DNA of 64,000 nt from JAVBMC01 sp031552845 (GTDB lineage Bacteria > Verrucomicrobiota > Kiritimatiellia > RFP12 > DVOR01). Location: positions 1-64,000 of the forward strand of contig JAVBMC010000028.1 of NCBI GenBank assembly GCA_031552845.1, written 5' to 3'. Within the stretch, counting starts at the first letter, position 1. The number at the start of each line of letters is the position of its first letter. Under the pieces are notes generated by a model. It made no database searches, was not told the origin of the DNA, and saw only the letters and a list, made by a program, of their open reading frames with translations. Shown here piece after piece: positions 8,293 to 17,093 of this stretch. The position numbers were made by a program, and so were the translations under genes.

Positions 8293-9129
8293 ATGGTCAT
8301 CATTGAGCCCCATATTCACATGACCACCCGGACGACGGATGACTACGCCGCCATGTATGCGGCAGGCATCCGGGCGTGCGTCGAGCCTGCATTCTGGCTC
8401 GGCGTCAACCGCCGTTATGCGGGGTCGTTCTTCGACCAATTCAATCTCATGCTTGAGTTTGAAACCGTGCGCGCACGGCGGATGGGCATCGACCATTTCT
8501 GCGCGGTGGCGCTCAATCCCAAAGAGGCCGATGATGAGGGACTGGCAAATGAAGTGCTCTCAGGGCTCGACGAATATTTAAATCATCCCCGGTGCGTCGC
8601 ACTCGGCGAGATCGGCTTCAACAACATCACACCTGCGGAAGAGCGCGCGTTCGTGCGTCAGCTCGAGATGGCCAAAGCGCGGCAGATGCCCGTCATCATC
8701 CACTCGCCGCACGTTAACAAACTCGAAGGCGTCAAACGGATCTGCGCGATTGTCAAAGAGTCAGACATGAATCCTGACTTAATCGAGATCGACCACAACA
8801 CCGAAGAGACCATTGCCCTCAGCCGTGCAACCGGCTGTTATTGCGGCATGACCGTCTATCCAATTTCCAAACTCAATCCGCAACGGGTGTCGGCCATTAT
8901 CCGCGAATACGGCTCCGAGCGCATGGTCGTCAACGGCAGCGCCGACTGGGGTGTTTCAGATCCACTCAGCCTGCCCAAAACCGTGGCCGTCATGCGCGAA
9001 GAAGGCCATGACGATGCCGCCATCAAACGCATCGTGTTCGACAACGCCATGGCATTTTATTCGGCCTCGCCGAATTGGAAACCGGACCTGGCCATCGCGC
9101 CACTGCCGGTCAATGAGTTCCAGCGCTAA
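8293..9129 (+). CDS. TatD-like metal-dependent hydrolase, EboB-like
   Basis: 278 residues from ATG 8293; an in-frame TTG at 8278 is less likely. TIM-barrel amidohydrolase features are an N-terminal metal motif EPHIHM, GEIGFN, IIHSPH, IDHNTEET and a late NGSADWGVSD. This motif set, with VEPAFWLG and ALNPKEA, resembles the TatD-family protein of ebo gene clusters rather than the TatD nuclease. The next gene is a UbiA-like prenyltransferase, which is the eboB-eboC order. In cyanobacteria and other bacteria ebo genes have been linked to export of a small-molecule precursor to the periplasm; that function here is inference. The other ebo genes (A, D, E, F) are not adjacent. Confidence 0.72.
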   Translation: MVIIEPHIHMTTRTTDDYAAMYAAGIRACVEPAFWLGVNRRYAGSFFDQFNLMLEFETVRARRMGIDHFCAVALNPKEADDEGLANEVLSGLDEYLNHPRCVALGEIGFNNITPAEERAFVRQLEMAKARQMPVIIHSPHVNKLEGVKRICAIVKESDMNPDLIEIDHNTEETIALSRATGCYCGMTVYPISKLNPQRVSAIIREYGSERMVVNGSADWGVSDPLSLPKTVAVMREEGHDDAAIKRIVFDNAMAFYSASPNWKPDLAIAPLPVNEFQR

Positions 9130-9156
9130 CGCTTAACATCCAAAAGGAGATCGGTT

Positions 9157-10044
9157 ATGGCTTCGACGGCTCTCGCGAAATTACGGGCGTGGTGTACGTT
9201 GATCCGCCTGCCGAATATTTTTACGGTTCCCGGTGATGTGGCAGTTGGATTCATGCTCACGGGGCAACGTCCGAACTGGGCATTCGCCGCAAGCGTCACG
9301 GCGGGCGTGCTGCTCTACTGCGCCGGCTTGATTCTAAACGACGCACATGATTTAGCCGAAGACCAAGCGGAGCGTCCGCTGCGGCCATTACCCAGCGGAG
9401 CGATTGCTGTCTCGACGGCGATCTCGGCTCTGTGTTTGTGCATGACGGCGGCATTTGTGCTGGGGCTGACCGTGCTGAATGTCTACTCCTTCGCAATCAT
9501 CTGCGGCGTATCGTTGTTGATTGTTCTGTACAACACAATCCTCAAAATGGGCTGGGTCGTTGGCCTGTGCCGCGTAGGATTGATTGGCTTAGGCGCGAGC
9601 ACCGCGGACTTCGCTTCGCTCGAGTTGGCGCAGATAAAGACCGTTGGGATTGTCGCATTGACGGTGTTTGCCTACGTGGTGTCAGTCAGTTGGGTTGCGG
9701 CACGTGAAACACAAAAACGCCGCGTGGTGCCATTCAACTACTTACCTGCGCTGTGCCTAGCGATTGGATGCGGAGCATTGCGACTCTTGGGGCTATCCTC
9801 GATGCTCTTTAATTACAGTGCCATGATAATCGCCTTTTCGGCAGTCACAATTGGACTCAACCTCGGGGGCGTGCCCGAACCCCGCACCGTGCAACGCGCC
9901 GTCGGCTATTGGCTCGTGTTGCTGCCGCTTGTGCAAGCCAGCTTCATACTCCTAGCCCTGCCCATCTGCTGGCCCGTCCTCGCCGGACTCTGCATCTGCT
10001 GGGCCGCCAGCCTTGCGCTCAGCTTTATATTTCCACCATCGTGA
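9157..10044 (+). CDS. UbiA-like prenyltransferase, EboC-like
   Basis: 295 residues with about eight or nine membrane helices. The first aspartate-rich motif of the UbiA superfamily is clear (NDAHDLAED, followed by RPLRPLPSG). I do not see the usual second aspartate-rich motif, so the reaction, or even catalytic activity, is uncertain. A ribosome site AAGGAG precedes ATG 9157, and the gene lies 27 nt after the TatD-like gene. The pairing suggests an ebo-type module. Alternatives are a 4-hydroxybenzoate- or homogentisate-type prenyltransferase, but no quinone genes are nearby. Confidence 0.72.
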   Translation: MASTALAKLRAWCTLIRLPNIFTVPGDVAVGFMLTGQRPNWAFAASVTAGVLLYCAGLILNDAHDLAEDQAERPLRPLPSGAIAVSTAISALCLCMTAAFVLGLTVLNVYSFAIICGVSLLIVLYNTILKMGWVVGLCRVGLIGLGASTADFASLELAQIKTVGIVALTVFAYVVSVSWVAARETQKRRVVPFNYLPALCLAIGCGALRLLGLSSMLFNYSAMIIAFSAVTIGLNLGGVPEPRTVQRAVGYWLVLLPLVQASFILLALPICWPVLAGLCICWAASLALSFIFPPS

Positions 10045-10293
10045 GCTCATGGCACTCTTTTCCGACGAAGTCGCTGCAATCGTGTTAAGAAAATGTTCGG
10101 TTAACGCGGGTAGGTGTGTTCGTCGCGTGTGCCGCGTTACGTTAATTTTTTCAGATTAACGAACTCTCCTTTTCATCCAAAGCATCACTTCGACTGTTGT
10201 TGCGTGAATGTGTTGTATTTGCGTTCTGCCGGACTGACCTTCGTAAATTATTTTCCACCCTTTAGCTGTATAAAGTGGACTGTATTTAAATCA

Positions 10294-10408
10294 GATCACA
10301 CCTAGCTTCGGAGGTAGAGGTCACTTGACCTCAGAGTACGATCTGACCTGACCTCAAAGTCAGAGGTCGCCTGACCTCAGGGTACGAGGTCAGGCGTGAT
10401 GTGGGGCC
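10294..10408. repeat. 23-bp-period palindrome array (array 1)
   Basis: Five units starting at 10294, 10317, 10340, 10363 and 10386. The two best are GAGGTC-ACTT-GACCTC (10317-10332) and GAGGTC-GCCT-GACCTC (10363-10378), both perfect in the arms. TGACCTC recurs at 10326, 10349 and 10372, exactly 23 bp apart. The outer units are degenerate. Confidence 0.85.
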
Positions 10409-10619
10409 GAGTCAAAATCCGCTTTGTTGTTGATGTGGGGTATTACACAGGGTTATTGGGTGATAAGGGGTTGTTTGGTGTTTTATTTGGATTGCGGTTG
10501 GGTTGTTCCGGCAATTTGCATGGATGGGGTTGGTGGTGTGAAAATGTTTGAGCGGGATGTTCTTGGGGAGGGGCGGAAATCTGTGGTGCAGGTCGCGGGC
10601 GGGTGGGGGTAGTTTGGGG

Positions 10620-10648
10620 TTGCTTTTGGGCGTGGGGTGTGGTAAAAT
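10620..10648 (+). promoter_or_regulatory. Promoter of the first Gfo/Idh/MocA gene
   Basis: TTGCTT (10620-10625), 17-nt spacer, TAAAAT (10643-10648). The start would be near 10655, with a ribosome site AGAGGAGG about 10 nt before ATG 10684. Confidence 0.65.
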
Positions 10649-10683
10649 GCGGGCAGTTTTTATAAATTAGAGGAGGTTGTGTC

Positions 10684-12042
10684 ATGTCTGGTTTTGAGTT
10701 AAACCGCCGTGAGTTTGTGGCGGCGGGCGGGGTGGCTACGGCTGCGGTGTTGGCGGGGTGTTCGACGTGTTCGGCTGCGGATTTGTATAAGCCGCCGGCT
10801 ACCGTGAAGAAGGGGCAGTTGATTAAGGATCGCAAGATCAATATCGCTTGCGTGGGTATCGGGGGCATGGGCGCGGGCGATGCGGGCCATTGGACGAATG
10901 AGAATGTGGTGGCTTTGTGCGACGTGGATGATCGTAACGCGGGTAAGACGCGCGAGAAGTATCCGAATGCGCCGTACTTTAGGGACTATCGTGAGATGCT
11001 GGCGAAGCTGGGGGATCAGATTGATGCGGTGACGGTTTCGACGCCGGATCATATGCACTTCCCGATTGCTTTGGCGGCGATTCAGGCGGGCAAGCATGTG
11101 TATGTGCAGAAGCCGCTGACGCAGACGATTCATGAGGCGCGTGCGTTGCGCGAGGCTGCGCGGATTCATAATGTGAAGACGCAGATGGGTAACCAAGGTC
11201 ACAGCAATGAGGGGACGCGGCTGTGTAAGGAGTGGATTGAGGCGGGGGTGATTGGCGATGTGACGCGTGTGGATATTTGGACGAACCGTCCGATTTGGCC
11301 GCAGAACTGTCAGTTGCCTACGGATACGCCGCCGGTACCGGAGGGCGTGGATTGGAATCTGTGGCTGGGCGTGGCTCCACAGCGTCCGTATAATGGTTGT
11401 TATATGCCGTTTAAGTGGCGCGGCTGGTGGGATTATGGCTGTGGCGCGATTGGCGATATGGGCTGTCATACGATGGATGCGGCGTTTTGGGCGTTGGATC
11501 TGGCGGCGCCGACTCGCGTGGAGTTGGTGGAGATTGACGGCGGGACGGAGTGGTCGCCTGCGAAGGGTGCGATTGTGAAGTTCACGTTCCCGGCGCGCGG
11601 CAAGCTGCCGCCTTGCACGATGACGTGGTATGAGGGTTCGAAGAAGGCGCCGATGCCGCCGACGTTGGAGGCGGGACGTGACTTGGGTAACTCGGGCCAG
11701 CTGTTCTATGGTACGAAGGGTATCTTGCACGGCGGCGGCGATTATTGCAATAGTGTGCGTCTGATTCCGGAGTCTGCGATGGGTGAGTTTAAGAACAAGC
11801 CTGAGAAGACGTTGCCGCGCGTTGAACGGGGCGATCATTATAATAACTGGCTGGATGCAATCCGCGGCAAGGTGGAGGAGGCGTGCTCGAACTTTGAGCA
11901 TGCGGCGCCGTTGTCGGAGCTGGGATCGTTGGGTAATCTGGCGATCCGTTCGGGCAAGAGTTTTAATTGGGATGCGAAGGCGATGAAGGCTTCGGACCCG
12001 ATTGCCCAGCAGTATGTGACGAAGGCGTACCGTAAGTTCTAA
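10684..12042 (+). CDS. Tat-exported Gfo/Idh/MocA-family oxidoreductase (paralogue 1)
   Basis: 452 residues. The N-terminus has a twin-arginine signal (NRREFVAAGG) ending in a lipobox-like VLAGC, so it may be a Tat lipoprotein. The Rossmann domain starts INIACVGIGGMGAGD, followed by ALCDVDDR, STPDHMHFPIA and VQKPLT, where the family's usual EKP appears as QKP with the lysine kept. The C-terminal substrate domain contains RGWWDYGCGAIGDMGCHTMD. Members oxidise sugars, inositols or sugar derivatives with NAD(P); the substrate is unknown. Close paralogues follow at 12267 and 13747, so this is a tandem expansion. A terminator (12067-12100) separates it from the next copy. Confidence 0.9.
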   Translation: MSGFELNRREFVAAGGVATAAVLAGCSTCSAADLYKPPATVKKGQLIKDRKINIACVGIGGMGAGDAGHWTNENVVALCDVDDRNAGKTREKYPNAPYFRDYREMLAKLGDQIDAVTVSTPDHMHFPIALAAIQAGKHVYVQKPLTQTIHEARALREAARIHNVKTQMGNQGHSNEGTRLCKEWIEAGVIGDVTRVDIWTNRPIWPQNCQLPTDTPPVPEGVDWNLWLGVAPQRPYNGCYMPFKWRGWWDYGCGAIGDMGCHTMDAAFWALDLAAPTRVELVEIDGGTEWSPAKGAIVKFTFPARGKLPPCTMTWYEGSKKAPMPPTLEAGRDLGNSGQLFYGTKGILHGGGDYCNSVRLIPESAMGEFKNKPEKTLPRVERGDHYNNWLDAIRGKVEEACSNFEHAAPLSELGSLGNLAIRSGKSFNWDAKAMKASDPIAQQYVTKAYRKF

Positions 12043-12066
12043 CGGATTGCTTTGTAGTGCACGAGA

Positions 12067-12100
12067 GCCGGCCAGTTTCTGGCCGGCTTTTCCTTTTTTG
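12067..12100 (+). terminator. Rho-independent terminator after paralogue 1
   Basis: Perfect 9-bp stem GCCGGCCAG / CTGGCCGGC (12067-12075 and 12079-12087) with a 3-nt loop, followed by TTTTCCTTTTTT. Confidence 0.9.
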
Positions 12101-12201
12101 TGGCACCCATGGGGGTGGTTTTGCGCAGGGTGGTTTAGCTCTCGGGGGAAGGGCTTGATTTGGCGGAAATATTCGTTTTGCAGGGGATTTTCTTTTTTGA
12201 G

Positions 12202-12230
12202 TTGCGTTGCATATCGCTTTATGGTACACT
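12202..12230 (+). promoter_or_regulatory. Promoter of Gfo/Idh/MocA paralogue 2
   Basis: TTGCGT (12202-12207), 17-nt spacer, TACACT (12225-12230). The predicted start near 12237 leaves a 30-nt leader before ATG 12267. With the preceding terminator this makes paralogue 2 a separate transcription unit. Confidence 0.65.
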
Positions 12231-12266
12231 TTGGACGCGTTTGTCTTTCCTTTATGCGAGGGTAGT

Positions 12267-13628
12267 ATGTCCGATTTTGAACTAAGCCGCCGAAATTTTG
12301 TAGTTACCGCCGCCGTGGCTGCCGCTTCGGTGTCGATTGCTAATGAGAAAATTAAACCGTCCGCTGCGTCGGAAGCGCCGAAGGCGTTGAAAAAAGGCAA
12401 GCTGGTTAAGGGGCGCAAGATTAACATTGCCTGCGTGGGAGTTGGCGGCGTGGGTGAACGCGATGCGTTGCATTGGGAAGACGAGAATGTTGTGGCGCTG
12501 TGCGACGTTGATGAGCGCATGAGCACGAAAACGCGCGAACGTTATCCGGATGCGGAGTTCTATCAGGACTATCGGGAGATGTTTGCCAAGTGCGGGGATA
12601 AATTTGATGCGGTAACGATTGCGACGCCTGACCATATGCATTATCCGATTGCGTTGGCGGCGATTCAGATGGGCAAGCATGTGTTCATGCAGAAGCCGCT
12701 GGCGCAAACGGTGACGGAGATGCGAGCATTGGCCAAGATGGCGAAGCTGCATGATGTGAAAACGCAGATGTGCAATCAAGGGCACAGCAACGAAGGAACG
12801 CGGTTGTGCAAGGAGTGGATTACTGCGGGTTTGATTGGCGATGTGACGCGTGTGGATGTTTGGACGAACCGTCCGGTGTGGCCGCAGAATTGTCAGCTGC
12901 CGGCCGATGTGCAGCAGGTGCCGGAGGGGTTGGATTGGAATTTGTGGCAGGGCGTTGCCGCGGAGCGGCCTTATAATGAGTGTTATCTGCCGCTGAAGTG
13001 GCGCGGCTGGTGGGACTACGGTTGTGGGGCGACGGGCGATGCGTGCGGGCATACGATGGATGCGATGTATTGGGCTTTGGAGCTGGGGGCGCCTTCACGT
13101 GTCGAGCTGACGGCGATTGAAGGCGGGACTGAATGGTCGGCGCCTGCGGGATTGAGTTTGAAGTACCACTTCCCCAAGCGCGGCGGTTTCCCGGCTTGCG
13201 TGGTCAATTGGTATGAAGGCACGAAGCGTCCGCCGCTGCCGCAGGGGTTGGGCGAGGGCGTAAAGCTTGATCCTGCCGGACAGCTGTTTTACGGCAGCAA
13301 GGGATTTTTGTATGCGGTGGGGGATTATTGCAATAGCGTGAGGCTGTTGCCCGATGCTTTCATGGAGTCTGTCAAGGATAAGCTGCCAGCCAAAACGTTG
13401 CCGCGCATTGAGCGGGGCGATCATTATAATAATTGGCTGGACGCCATCCGTGGCAAAGTAGATGAAGCGTGTTCGCACTTCGGCTATTCCGCCGGATTGT
13501 CCGAGCTCGGCGCATTGGGCAGCATGGCCGCACGTGCCGGACGCAGCTTCGATTGGGATGCTGCACAGGCCAAGGCCTCAGACCCGTTGGCGCAGCGGTA
13601 TGTGACCAAAACATACCGTGTGTTCTAG
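12267..13628 (+). CDS. Tat-exported Gfo/Idh/MocA-family oxidoreductase (paralogue 2)
   Basis: 453 residues from ATG 12267, preceded by GAGGG; the frame is open 20 codons further but that part overlaps the promoter. The twin-arginine signal is SRRNFVVTAAVAAASV, here without a lipobox. NAD(P)-binding motif IACVGVGGVGERD, then ALCDVDER, ATPDHMHYPIA and MQKPLAQT. The C-terminal RGWWDYGCGATGDACGHTMD block and the RGDHYNNWLDAIRGK block are shared with paralogue 1. Exported, NAD(P)-dependent oxidation of a carbohydrate-like substrate is expected for the family. The actual substrate cannot be read from the sequence. Confidence 0.9.
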   Translation: MSDFELSRRNFVVTAAVAAASVSIANEKIKPSAASEAPKALKKGKLVKGRKINIACVGVGGVGERDALHWEDENVVALCDVDERMSTKTRERYPDAEFYQDYREMFAKCGDKFDAVTIATPDHMHYPIALAAIQMGKHVFMQKPLAQTVTEMRALAKMAKLHDVKTQMCNQGHSNEGTRLCKEWITAGLIGDVTRVDVWTNRPVWPQNCQLPADVQQVPEGLDWNLWQGVAAERPYNECYLPLKWRGWWDYGCGATGDACGHTMDAMYWALELGAPSRVELTAIEGGTEWSAPAGLSLKYHFPKRGGFPACVVNWYEGTKRPPLPQGLGEGVKLDPAGQLFYGSKGFLYAVGDYCNSVRLLPDAFMESVKDKLPAKTLPRIERGDHYNNWLDAIRGKVDEACSHFGYSAGLSELGALGSMAARAGRSFDWDAAQAKASDPLAQRYVTKTYRVF

Positions 13629-13746
13629 GAGCGCCGCTGCGGCGGACGGTTGACGCTATCAAGCGCCGCAAAATCAGTTTAGGTGTAGGGCGTGGACATC
13701 GAGACGTCCTGATGGTTATTAGTATAAGAATTGAAAAGCAGTTATC

Positions 13747-15078
13747 ATGTCAGAAGCAGAATTAAATAACCGTGACATTGCGGCGGCGGCCACACCGGCA
13801 ACAGTCAGCCGCAATGGACATTACGTGCCGCCGGAAATTGTACGGCAGGGCAGTTTAGTTATTGGCCGCAAGATCAATATTGCTTGTGTCGGCATTGGCG
13901 GTATGGGATTCAACGACGCCGCGCATTGGTCGGGCGAGAACATCGTCGCGCTGTGCGACGTCGATAACAGAGCCGCGCGCAAAACCCGCGAGCGCAACCC
14001 TACGGCGCAGTACTTCCGTGACTACCGGGAAATGCTGGCGAAGTATGGAGATAAAATTGACGCGGTGACAGTCACCACGCCTGACCACACGCATTTCTCG
14101 ATTGCTGTGGCGGTGCTGCAAGCCGGCAAACACCTTTATCTGCAGAAGCCGTTGACGTACTCTATTGAAGAATCACGCCTGCTGCTTGAGGCCGCCCGCG
14201 TGCATGGCGTCAAAACGCAGATGGGCAATCAAGCGCATAGCACTGAAGCGCCGCGCTTGTGCAAAGAATGGATCGCCGCCGGTGTGATTGGCGACGTCAA
14301 GCATATTGATGTTTGGACCGACCGCCCCGTCTGGCCGCAGAACTGCATGCCGCCGTCAGCGGGACAGACGCTGCCGGGCGGCGTGGATTGGGAGTTGTGG
14401 CTGAACGTGGGGCCGGTGCGGCCCTATCACAGCTGTTATATGCCATTCCGCTGGCGCGGCTGGTGGGAGTTCGGTACCGGTGCTTTAGGTGATATGGGCT
14501 GCCAGCTGCTCAATGACGCTTACTTCGCTTTGGATTTGAAGGCGCCTTCGCACGTCGAGCTCCTCGAGGCTGACGGCGGTAACGAACATGCGCCGCCGGC
14601 CGGCGCCAAGATCAAATACAGCTTTCCGCAGCGTGGTCACTTTGCGCCCTGTACGCTCACCTGGCACGAGGGCACGTGCAAGCCGCCGGTTCCGAAAGAA
14701 CTCAGCGAAGACGGGCACCATATCTCCGCCAACGGAACTTTGTTCTATGGCACCAAGGGCATTCTCTATTCAAGCGAGGGTGGCGTCGTGCGCCTGTTGC
14801 CCGATGCTGTTATGGCGACCTTCAAGAAGCGTCCGCCTAAATCACTGCCGCGCATCACCGGGAACGACCACTATTGGAATTGGCTTGAGGCCATCCGCGG
14901 CAACATTCCTGAGGCGTGCTCGAACTTTGAATATGCCGCACCGCTGAACGAACTGTGTGCGATCGGCAATCTCGCCATCCGTTCAGGCCGCAGCTTTGAT
15001 TGGGACTCCGCGGCGATGCAAGCCTCTGACCCGCAAGCGCAGGCCTACGTGCGGCGCAGCGTTTACCGCAAATTTTAA
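13747..15078 (+). CDS. Gfo/Idh/MocA-family oxidoreductase (paralogue 3), Tat signal lost
   Basis: 443 residues. The core matches the two preceding paralogues (INIACVGIGGMGFND, ALCDVDNR, TTPDHTHFSIA, LQKPLT, RGWWEFGTGALGDMG). The N-terminus MSEAELNNRDIAAAA aligns with the Tat signals of its neighbours, but the RR pair is reduced to NR and no hydrophobic stretch follows. The protein is therefore probably cytoplasmic. It starts 118 nt after paralogue 2, with no convincing promoter seen between them. Substrate unknown. The lost signal means this copy may have a different role from the exported ones. Confidence 0.88.
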   Translation: MSEAELNNRDIAAAATPATVSRNGHYVPPEIVRQGSLVIGRKINIACVGIGGMGFNDAAHWSGENIVALCDVDNRAARKTRERNPTAQYFRDYREMLAKYGDKIDAVTVTTPDHTHFSIAVAVLQAGKHLYLQKPLTYSIEESRLLLEAARVHGVKTQMGNQAHSTEAPRLCKEWIAAGVIGDVKHIDVWTDRPVWPQNCMPPSAGQTLPGGVDWELWLNVGPVRPYHSCYMPFRWRGWWEFGTGALGDMGCQLLNDAYFALDLKAPSHVELLEADGGNEHAPPAGAKIKYSFPQRGHFAPCTLTWHEGTCKPPVPKELSEDGHHISANGTLFYGTKGILYSSEGGVVRLLPDAVMATFKKRPPKSLPRITGNDHYWNWLEAIRGNIPEACSNFEYAAPLNELCAIGNLAIRSGRSFDWDSAAMQASDPQAQAYVRRSVYRKF

Positions 15079-15114
15079 AAGCCCTTCTGCCGCAGTGGAA
15101 AGGGCGGTGAAACT

Positions 15115-17058
15115 ATGGTTGATTTTAAGAATGTCGAAGTCCGCTTCGGGCGTGAAGCGCTTTTGGAAGACGTCACCTTTCGGATCAATGCAGGCGAACG
15201 TATCGGCATTGTCGGCCCCAACGGTGCGGGCAAGTCTACGCTCTTCCGATTAATTCTCAATGAGCATGGCCCCGACGGCGGCGAAGTCAACCTTGAGGGT
15301 AGCCCGCGCATTGGATATGTGCGGCAGCACCTGCAGCCCGATACACCGGATGAGACGCTGCTTGAATACAGCCTGCGCGGCATTCCAGGACTCCACGAAA
15401 TGGAGCAGCGGATTCACGAGCTTGAGCATCGCCTTGCTGAGTCCGATGATGCTGCGGAGAAGAACCGTATCCTGCGCGAACTGGGTGATTTGAGCGTTGA
15501 GTTTGAACACCTCGGCGGTTATACGATTGAAGCGCGCGTGAAAGAATCGCTCGGCGGCTTGGGTTACAGCACGGCAGACTTTGAAAAGCCTTTCGTCAGT
15601 TTCAGCGGCGGCTGGCGCATGCGTGCGGAGCTTTCACGCGTGTTGGCCTCCAACCCGACGATGCTGCTGCTCGACGAACCCTCCAACTATCTCGACGTGC
15701 CTGCTGTTGAATGGTTGCAGCGTTACCTGCGTACATATGAAGGTACGCTCGTATTGATTTCTCATGACCGCTATCTGCTGCGCAACCTCACTAACATCAC
15801 CGTGGAGGTCGATGGCGGCACCGCTACGCGGTATAACGGCGATTTGGATTTTTACCTGCGCGAGCGAGATGTCCGTTACGAACAGCTGCTCGCCCGCAAA
15901 GCCAATCAAGACCGTAAGGTTGAGCAGATGGAAAAGTTCATCGCCACCTTCAAAGCCAAAGCCGCCACCGCCGCCATGGCACAAAGCCGCGCTAAGCAGT
16001 TGGAGAAGATGGAAATCGTTAAGCTCCCTGCGCGCAGCCGTTCGGCGGGCGTGCTGCGGATTGCCCCGGCACCGCATGCGGGCGCCGAGATTGTCCGGCT
16101 GGAGGCGCTCAGCTTTGGTTACGATGCCGCCAAGCCCATTATCAAAGATCTGGACTTGCGGATCGTGCGCGGCGAGAAGGTCGCCATCGTCGGTTACAAC
16201 GGCATGGGCAAAACGACCCTCCTGCGTTTGCTCTCCGGTCAGCGTCAACCCACTGCGGGCAAGCTCGTGTATGGACATCATGTAATTCCGGGCTACCAGT
16301 CCCAAGAGTTTGCCGAGACGATGGATCCCGACATGACCGTCTTTGAGCTCGCCAAGCAGGTCGCCGGTGTTGTCGAGAAAGATCTGCGCAACTGCCTCGG
16401 CAGTTTCGGGTTCTCGCAGGATGACACTTTCAAGCCCGCTAAAGTGCTCAGCGGCGGTGAGAAAATCCGTTTGGCCTTTCTGCGCCTCTTCCTCTCTCCG
16501 CCGAACTTCATGCTGCTCGACGAACCGACCACGCACTTGGATATGGAAGGGCGCACGGCGCTCGAAGCCGCCCTCAAGAAATACGACGGGACTCTGTGCG
16601 TCGTCAGCCATGATATTGAGTTTGTGCGGGCGGTTGCGGATTGCATTATTGAGATATCACCCTCAGGCGTACGGCGTTTCCCTGGGGGCTACGACTATTA
16701 TTCGGAGAAGATCGCGGAAGAACAGGGACGCTCCAGCGCTCAAGCATCTCCGTCCGCATCCGCCACAAAAACGAAGGCGGCCGACGAACCGAAGTTGAGC
16801 TCCAAGCAGCTGCGCCAGCTACGCGCCCAGCAACGGGCGCAGAACCAGAATCCGGATCAAAAGCGCCTCAAGGCCAAGGTGGAGAAGTTGGAACGCGACA
16901 TCGCCGAGCGCGAGCAGAAAGTTGCCGAGCTGACCCAATCCCTGACCGTTGACGGGGCCGATTATGCCGGAATCTCAAAACAGATAAAAGCACTTCAGTT
17001 CGAACTGCACCAGTTAACGCTTGACTGGGAAGCTACAGCTGTTAAAATAGAGGCGTAG
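15115..17058 (+). CDS. ABC-F family ATPase (Uup/EttA-like)
   Basis: 647 residues with two ATPase domains and no membrane segments. The first domain has GPNGAGKS, FSGGWRMRAELSRVL and LLLDEPSNYLD; the second has GYNGMGKTT, LSGGEKIRLAFLRLF and LLDEPTTHLD. The two are joined by the charged linker typical of ABC-F proteins, and a C-terminal lysine/glutamate-rich coiled coil (LKAKVEKLERDIAEREQKV) resembles the Uup tail. ABC-F proteins act on the ribosome E site in translation control or antibiotic protection, or in Uup-type genome maintenance. The subgroup is not certain. It starts 36 nt after paralogue 3. Confidence 0.92.
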   Translation: MVDFKNVEVRFGREALLEDVTFRINAGERIGIVGPNGAGKSTLFRLILNEHGPDGGEVNLEGSPRIGYVRQHLQPDTPDETLLEYSLRGIPGLHEMEQRIHELEHRLAESDDAAEKNRILRELGDLSVEFEHLGGYTIEARVKESLGGLGYSTADFEKPFVSFSGGWRMRAELSRVLASNPTMLLLDEPSNYLDVPAVEWLQRYLRTYEGTLVLISHDRYLLRNLTNITVEVDGGTATRYNGDLDFYLRERDVRYEQLLARKANQDRKVEQMEKFIATFKAKAATAAMAQSRAKQLEKMEIVKLPARSRSAGVLRIAPAPHAGAEIVRLEALSFGYDAAKPIIKDLDLRIVRGEKVAIVGYNGMGKTTLLRLLSGQRQPTAGKLVYGHHVIPGYQSQEFAETMDPDMTVFELAKQVAGVVEKDLRNCLGSFGFSQDDTFKPAKVLSGGEKIRLAFLRLFLSPPNFMLLDEPTTHLDMEGRTALEAALKKYDGTLCVVSHDIEFVRAVADCIIEISPSGVRRFPGGYDYYSEKIAEEQGRSSAQASPSASATKTKAADEPKLSSKQLRQLRAQQRAQNQNPDQKRLKAKVEKLERDIAEREQKVAELTQSLTVDGADYAGISKQIKALQFELHQLTLDWEATAVKIEA

Positions 17059-17093
17059 GCAAAACCGCTTACGCCAACAGAAGGGAACGCCCC

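Larger units (their letters stand above)
10045..10683. other. 639-nt intergenic region before the Gfo/Idh/MocA cluster
   Basis: No supported coding frame. From the left it holds an AT-rich part with several GTTAA/TTAAC words (10084-10160), then a 23-bp-period palindrome array (10294-10408), then a strongly G-rich stretch on the plus strand, and finally the promoter of the next gene (10620-10648). Confidence 0.6.

Noticed and set aside
10114..10305. 63-codon open frame in the intergenic region
   Set aside because: No ribosome site, no homology features, and it runs into the palindrome array.
10699..11901. 400-codon minus-strand frame opposite the first oxidoreductase
   Set aside because: Antisense shadow of a conserved Rossmann protein; no homology features.
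13650..13728. Promoter for the third oxidoreductase
   Set aside because: TTGACG at 13650 and TATAAG at 13723 exist, but no -35/-10 pair has acceptable spacing, so no call was made.
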